Below are positions 62,290 to 64,000 of a stretch of 64,000 nucleotides of DNA, in pieces (position 1 is the stretch's first letter; each line of letters opens with the position of its first letter). The notes under the pieces are model-generated. The model was not told the DNA's origin. It saw only the letters and a list, made by a program, of their open reading frames with translations, and ran no database searches. Both the position numbers and the translations under genes were made by a program. The stretch lies in assembly GCA_016125505.1 (NCBI GenBank), contig WGLP01000003.1:565911-629910 (forward strand). The letters run 5' to 3'. The DNA is from Gammaproteobacteria bacterium (GTDB lineage Bacteria > Pseudomonadota > Gammaproteobacteria > UBA6429 > Thiohalophilaceae).

Positions 62290-63921
62290 TTAAATGGGGC
62301 ACACCATCTCACCCAATTTGCTGGTTAATTTCAAATTCTCACTGTAATCGACAGGACAGTCGATAACGCTCACCGCATTGTCGTTCAATGCCTTTTGCAG
62401 GGTCGGCAACAATTCCTCCCCCTTCTCGATACGGTAGCCTTTGGCGCCGAAGGCCTCGGCCAGCTTCACGAAATCCGGATTACCAAAATCAATATGGGAT
62501 TTGCGGCCGAACTGATTCATCTGCTTCCATTCTATCAAACCATAGGCGCTATCATTCCAGATCAAGATGACAATTGCCGTCTTCAGGCGCACCGCGGTTT
62601 CCAGCTCCTGTACATTCATCATAAAGCCGGCATCCCCGGTGACAGCCACCACCTGGCGATCCGGATAAGCCAATTTAGCGCCGATAGCCCCAGGCAGCGC
62701 AATGCCCATGCTGGCAAACCCGTTGGAGATAAGACAGGTATTGGGATACTCGCAGCGAAACATGCGCGCCATCCACATCTTGTGTGCACCGACATCGGAG
62801 ATGGCAATGCCTTCCATATCCATGGCCGTACGCAGGTCCCAGATGATCTTTTGCGGCTTGACCGGTACCGAGTTGTCGTCCTTGTGCTGGTTCATGTCCT
62901 CAATCAGCGCGGCGCGCAAGGCACGCATGGCGTTACCGGTATGCGGACTGGCCAGCTTGGCGATGCGGATCAGCGAATGCTTGATATCACCTACCACCCC
63001 TACCGCTACGTTGTAATAGGCATCGACTTCGGCCGGTGCGCTGTCGATATGGATAATGGTGCGGTCACGAGTCGGGTGCCACAGGTAGGGGTGATACTCC
63101 ACCAGGTCATAACCAACGCAGATAATCACATCCGCCCGGTTAAACCCGCAGCTCACATAATCGTTGGCCTGGAGACCGGCACTACCCAGCGCCATGGGGT
63201 GTTTAAAAGGTATAACACCCTTGGCCATAAACGTATTGGCCACCGGGATACGCAACTCGTCCGCAAACGTCGCCAACTGCTTCCAGGCCTTGCTACGGAT
63301 GACGCCATTGCCCGCCAGGATGATGGGGTTCTTGGCATTAGAGATGATCTCCGCCGCCGCGTCGATGCGCTCACCGGGCGGTTCCGGGGCATGTGGATGT
63401 TTGACCGGCAGGGGGCCGCCCTGGACATCCATTTCGGCGATATTTTCCGGAAACTCGATAAACGCGGCACCGAATTTTTCGGTCTGTGCCAGCTTGAAGG
63501 CCTTGCGCACCACTTCGGCAATGATGTCCGGCGTTAACAGGCGGGAAGAATATTTGGTTACGGCCCGGAACATCTCTTCCAGGTCGAGCACCTGATGCGA
63601 TTCCTTGTGCAGGCGATGCGTACTGGCCTGGCCGGCGATCGCGACTAACGGGGCATGGTCCATGTTCGCGTCAGCCACGCCGGTCACCAGATTGGTCGCC
63701 CCGGGACCGAGAGTCGACAGGCAGACACCGGCCTTGCCGGTAAGACGGCCATAGACGTCGGCCATGAAGGCTGCACCCTGCTCGTGGCGCACCGTAATAA
63801 ACTTGATCGAGGAATCCAGCAAGGCATCCATGACATCCAGATTCTCCTCACCCGGAATCCCGAAGATGTATTCCACCCCTTCGTTTTCCAGGCAACGAAT
63901 GAAGAGTTCGGATGCCTTCAT
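62290..63921 (-). CDS. Acetolactate synthase-type TPP enzyme
   Basis: A 543-residue thiamine-diphosphate enzyme. The N-terminal domain has FGIPGEENLDVMDAL and the catalytic Glu in TVRHEQGAAFMADVYGRLTG; the C-terminal TPP motif is VTGDAGFMMNVQELETAVRL followed by NDSAYGLIEWKQ. The sequence resembles catabolic AlsS-type enzymes, with no regulatory subunit gene beside it. It condenses two pyruvates to acetolactate. Whether it serves branched-chain amino acid synthesis or acetoin formation is not clear. Confidence 0.88.
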   Translation of the reverse strand: MKASELFIRCLENEGVEYIFGIPGEENLDVMDALLDSSIKFITVRHEQGAAFMADVYGRLTGKAGVCLSTLGPGATNLVTGVADANMDHAPLVAIAGQASTHRLHKESHQVLDLEEMFRAVTKYSSRLLTPDIIAEVVRKAFKLAQTEKFGAAFIEFPENIAEMDVQGGPLPVKHPHAPEPPGERIDAAAEIISNAKNPIILAGNGVIRSKAWKQLATFADELRIPVANTFMAKGVIPFKHPMALGSAGLQANDYVSCGFNRADVIICVGYDLVEYHPYLWHPTRDRTIIHIDSAPAEVDAYYNVAVGVVGDIKHSLIRIAKLASPHTGNAMRALRAALIEDMNQHKDDNSVPVKPQKIIWDLRTAMDMEGIAISDVGAHKMWMARMFRCEYPNTCLISNGFASMGIALPGAIGAKLAYPDRQVVAVTGDAGFMMNVQELETAVRLKTAIVILIWNDSAYGLIEWKQMNQFGRKSHIDFGNPDFVKLAEAFGAKGYRIEKGEELLPTLQKALNDNAVSVIDCPVDYSENLKLTSKLGEMVCPI

Positions 63922-64000
63922 GCATGTTCTCCTTAACGTGTTGTTTACTTGCTTATCGGCGCAGCCTTTGAATTCCTTACACAGTCTTTCGAGATTTTCG

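Overview
The window looks like the chromosome of a Gram-negative, autotrophic gammaproteobacterium, probably a chemolithotroph of the Chromatiales/Acidiferrobacterales kind. This is inferred from a complete alpha-carboxysome gene set with form IA RuBisCO, a DAB-type inorganic carbon pump, TonB, porin and TRAP systems, Tat- and Sec-exported proteins and a typical proteobacterial housekeeping background. No sulfur, hydrogen or nitrogen oxidation genes are present to name the energy source.

Layout. 1-5.5 kb: end of an exported metalloprotease-like gene, rep helicase, a duplicated di-heme cytochrome c5, tRNA-Arg(CCG), a DUF1003 protein and a lone tatA. 5.7-15.5 kb (minus strand): cbbL-cbbS-csoS2-csoSCA-csoS4A-csoS4B-csoS1-csoS1-bacterioferritin-like-acRAF-mcdA-mcdB, followed by cbbR. 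Divergent from cbbL are csoS1D and a NUDIX hydrolase. 17-19.7 kb: a DgcZ-like diguanylate cyclase and a two-gene periplasmic module (unknown protein plus TlpA thioredoxin), bracketed by a 62-bp copy of the end of the NUDIX gene. 19.6-23.7 kb: an AT-rich run of seven small minus-strand genes separated by similar short palindromic sites. I read it as a gene-cassette array without an integrase; it carries HEPN-like, TIR-like and DUF3800 proteins.

23.8-33.2 kb: purK-purE; a dabB / membrane protein / dabA / PII-like carbon-pump operon; a class II aldolase fused to a Dabb domain. 33.6-37.7 kb: a probable copper-handling island with an HvfA-like Cys-rich RiPP precursor, a DoxX/HvfX protein, an ECF sigma factor with a zinc-finger anti-sigma partner, and an OprC/NosA-like receptor. 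37.9-44.4 kb: malate synthase, a TRAP transporter and a porin. 44.9-52.5 kb: uppP, a response regulator, a methionine-salvage operon (SlyD-like/methyltransferase fusion, mtnB, mtnD, mtnC, membrane protein) and a second copy of the periplasmic/TlpA module. 52.5-64 kb: polyphosphate:AMP phosphotransferase, cell-envelope proteins, a PDC-like sensor, a second diguanylate cyclase, an EEP-family hydrolase and an acetolactate synthase.

How they fit. DabA/DabB should accumulate bicarbonate under PII-like control; the carboxysome converts it to CO2 (CsoSCA) and fixes it (CbbLS assembled with acRAF); McdAB spaces the carboxysomes; CbbR probably controls the set. The most unusual parts are the cassette array, the HvfA-like precursor without a visible MNIO enzyme, the duplicated periplasmic/TlpA module and the CsoS1D-NUDIX pair.
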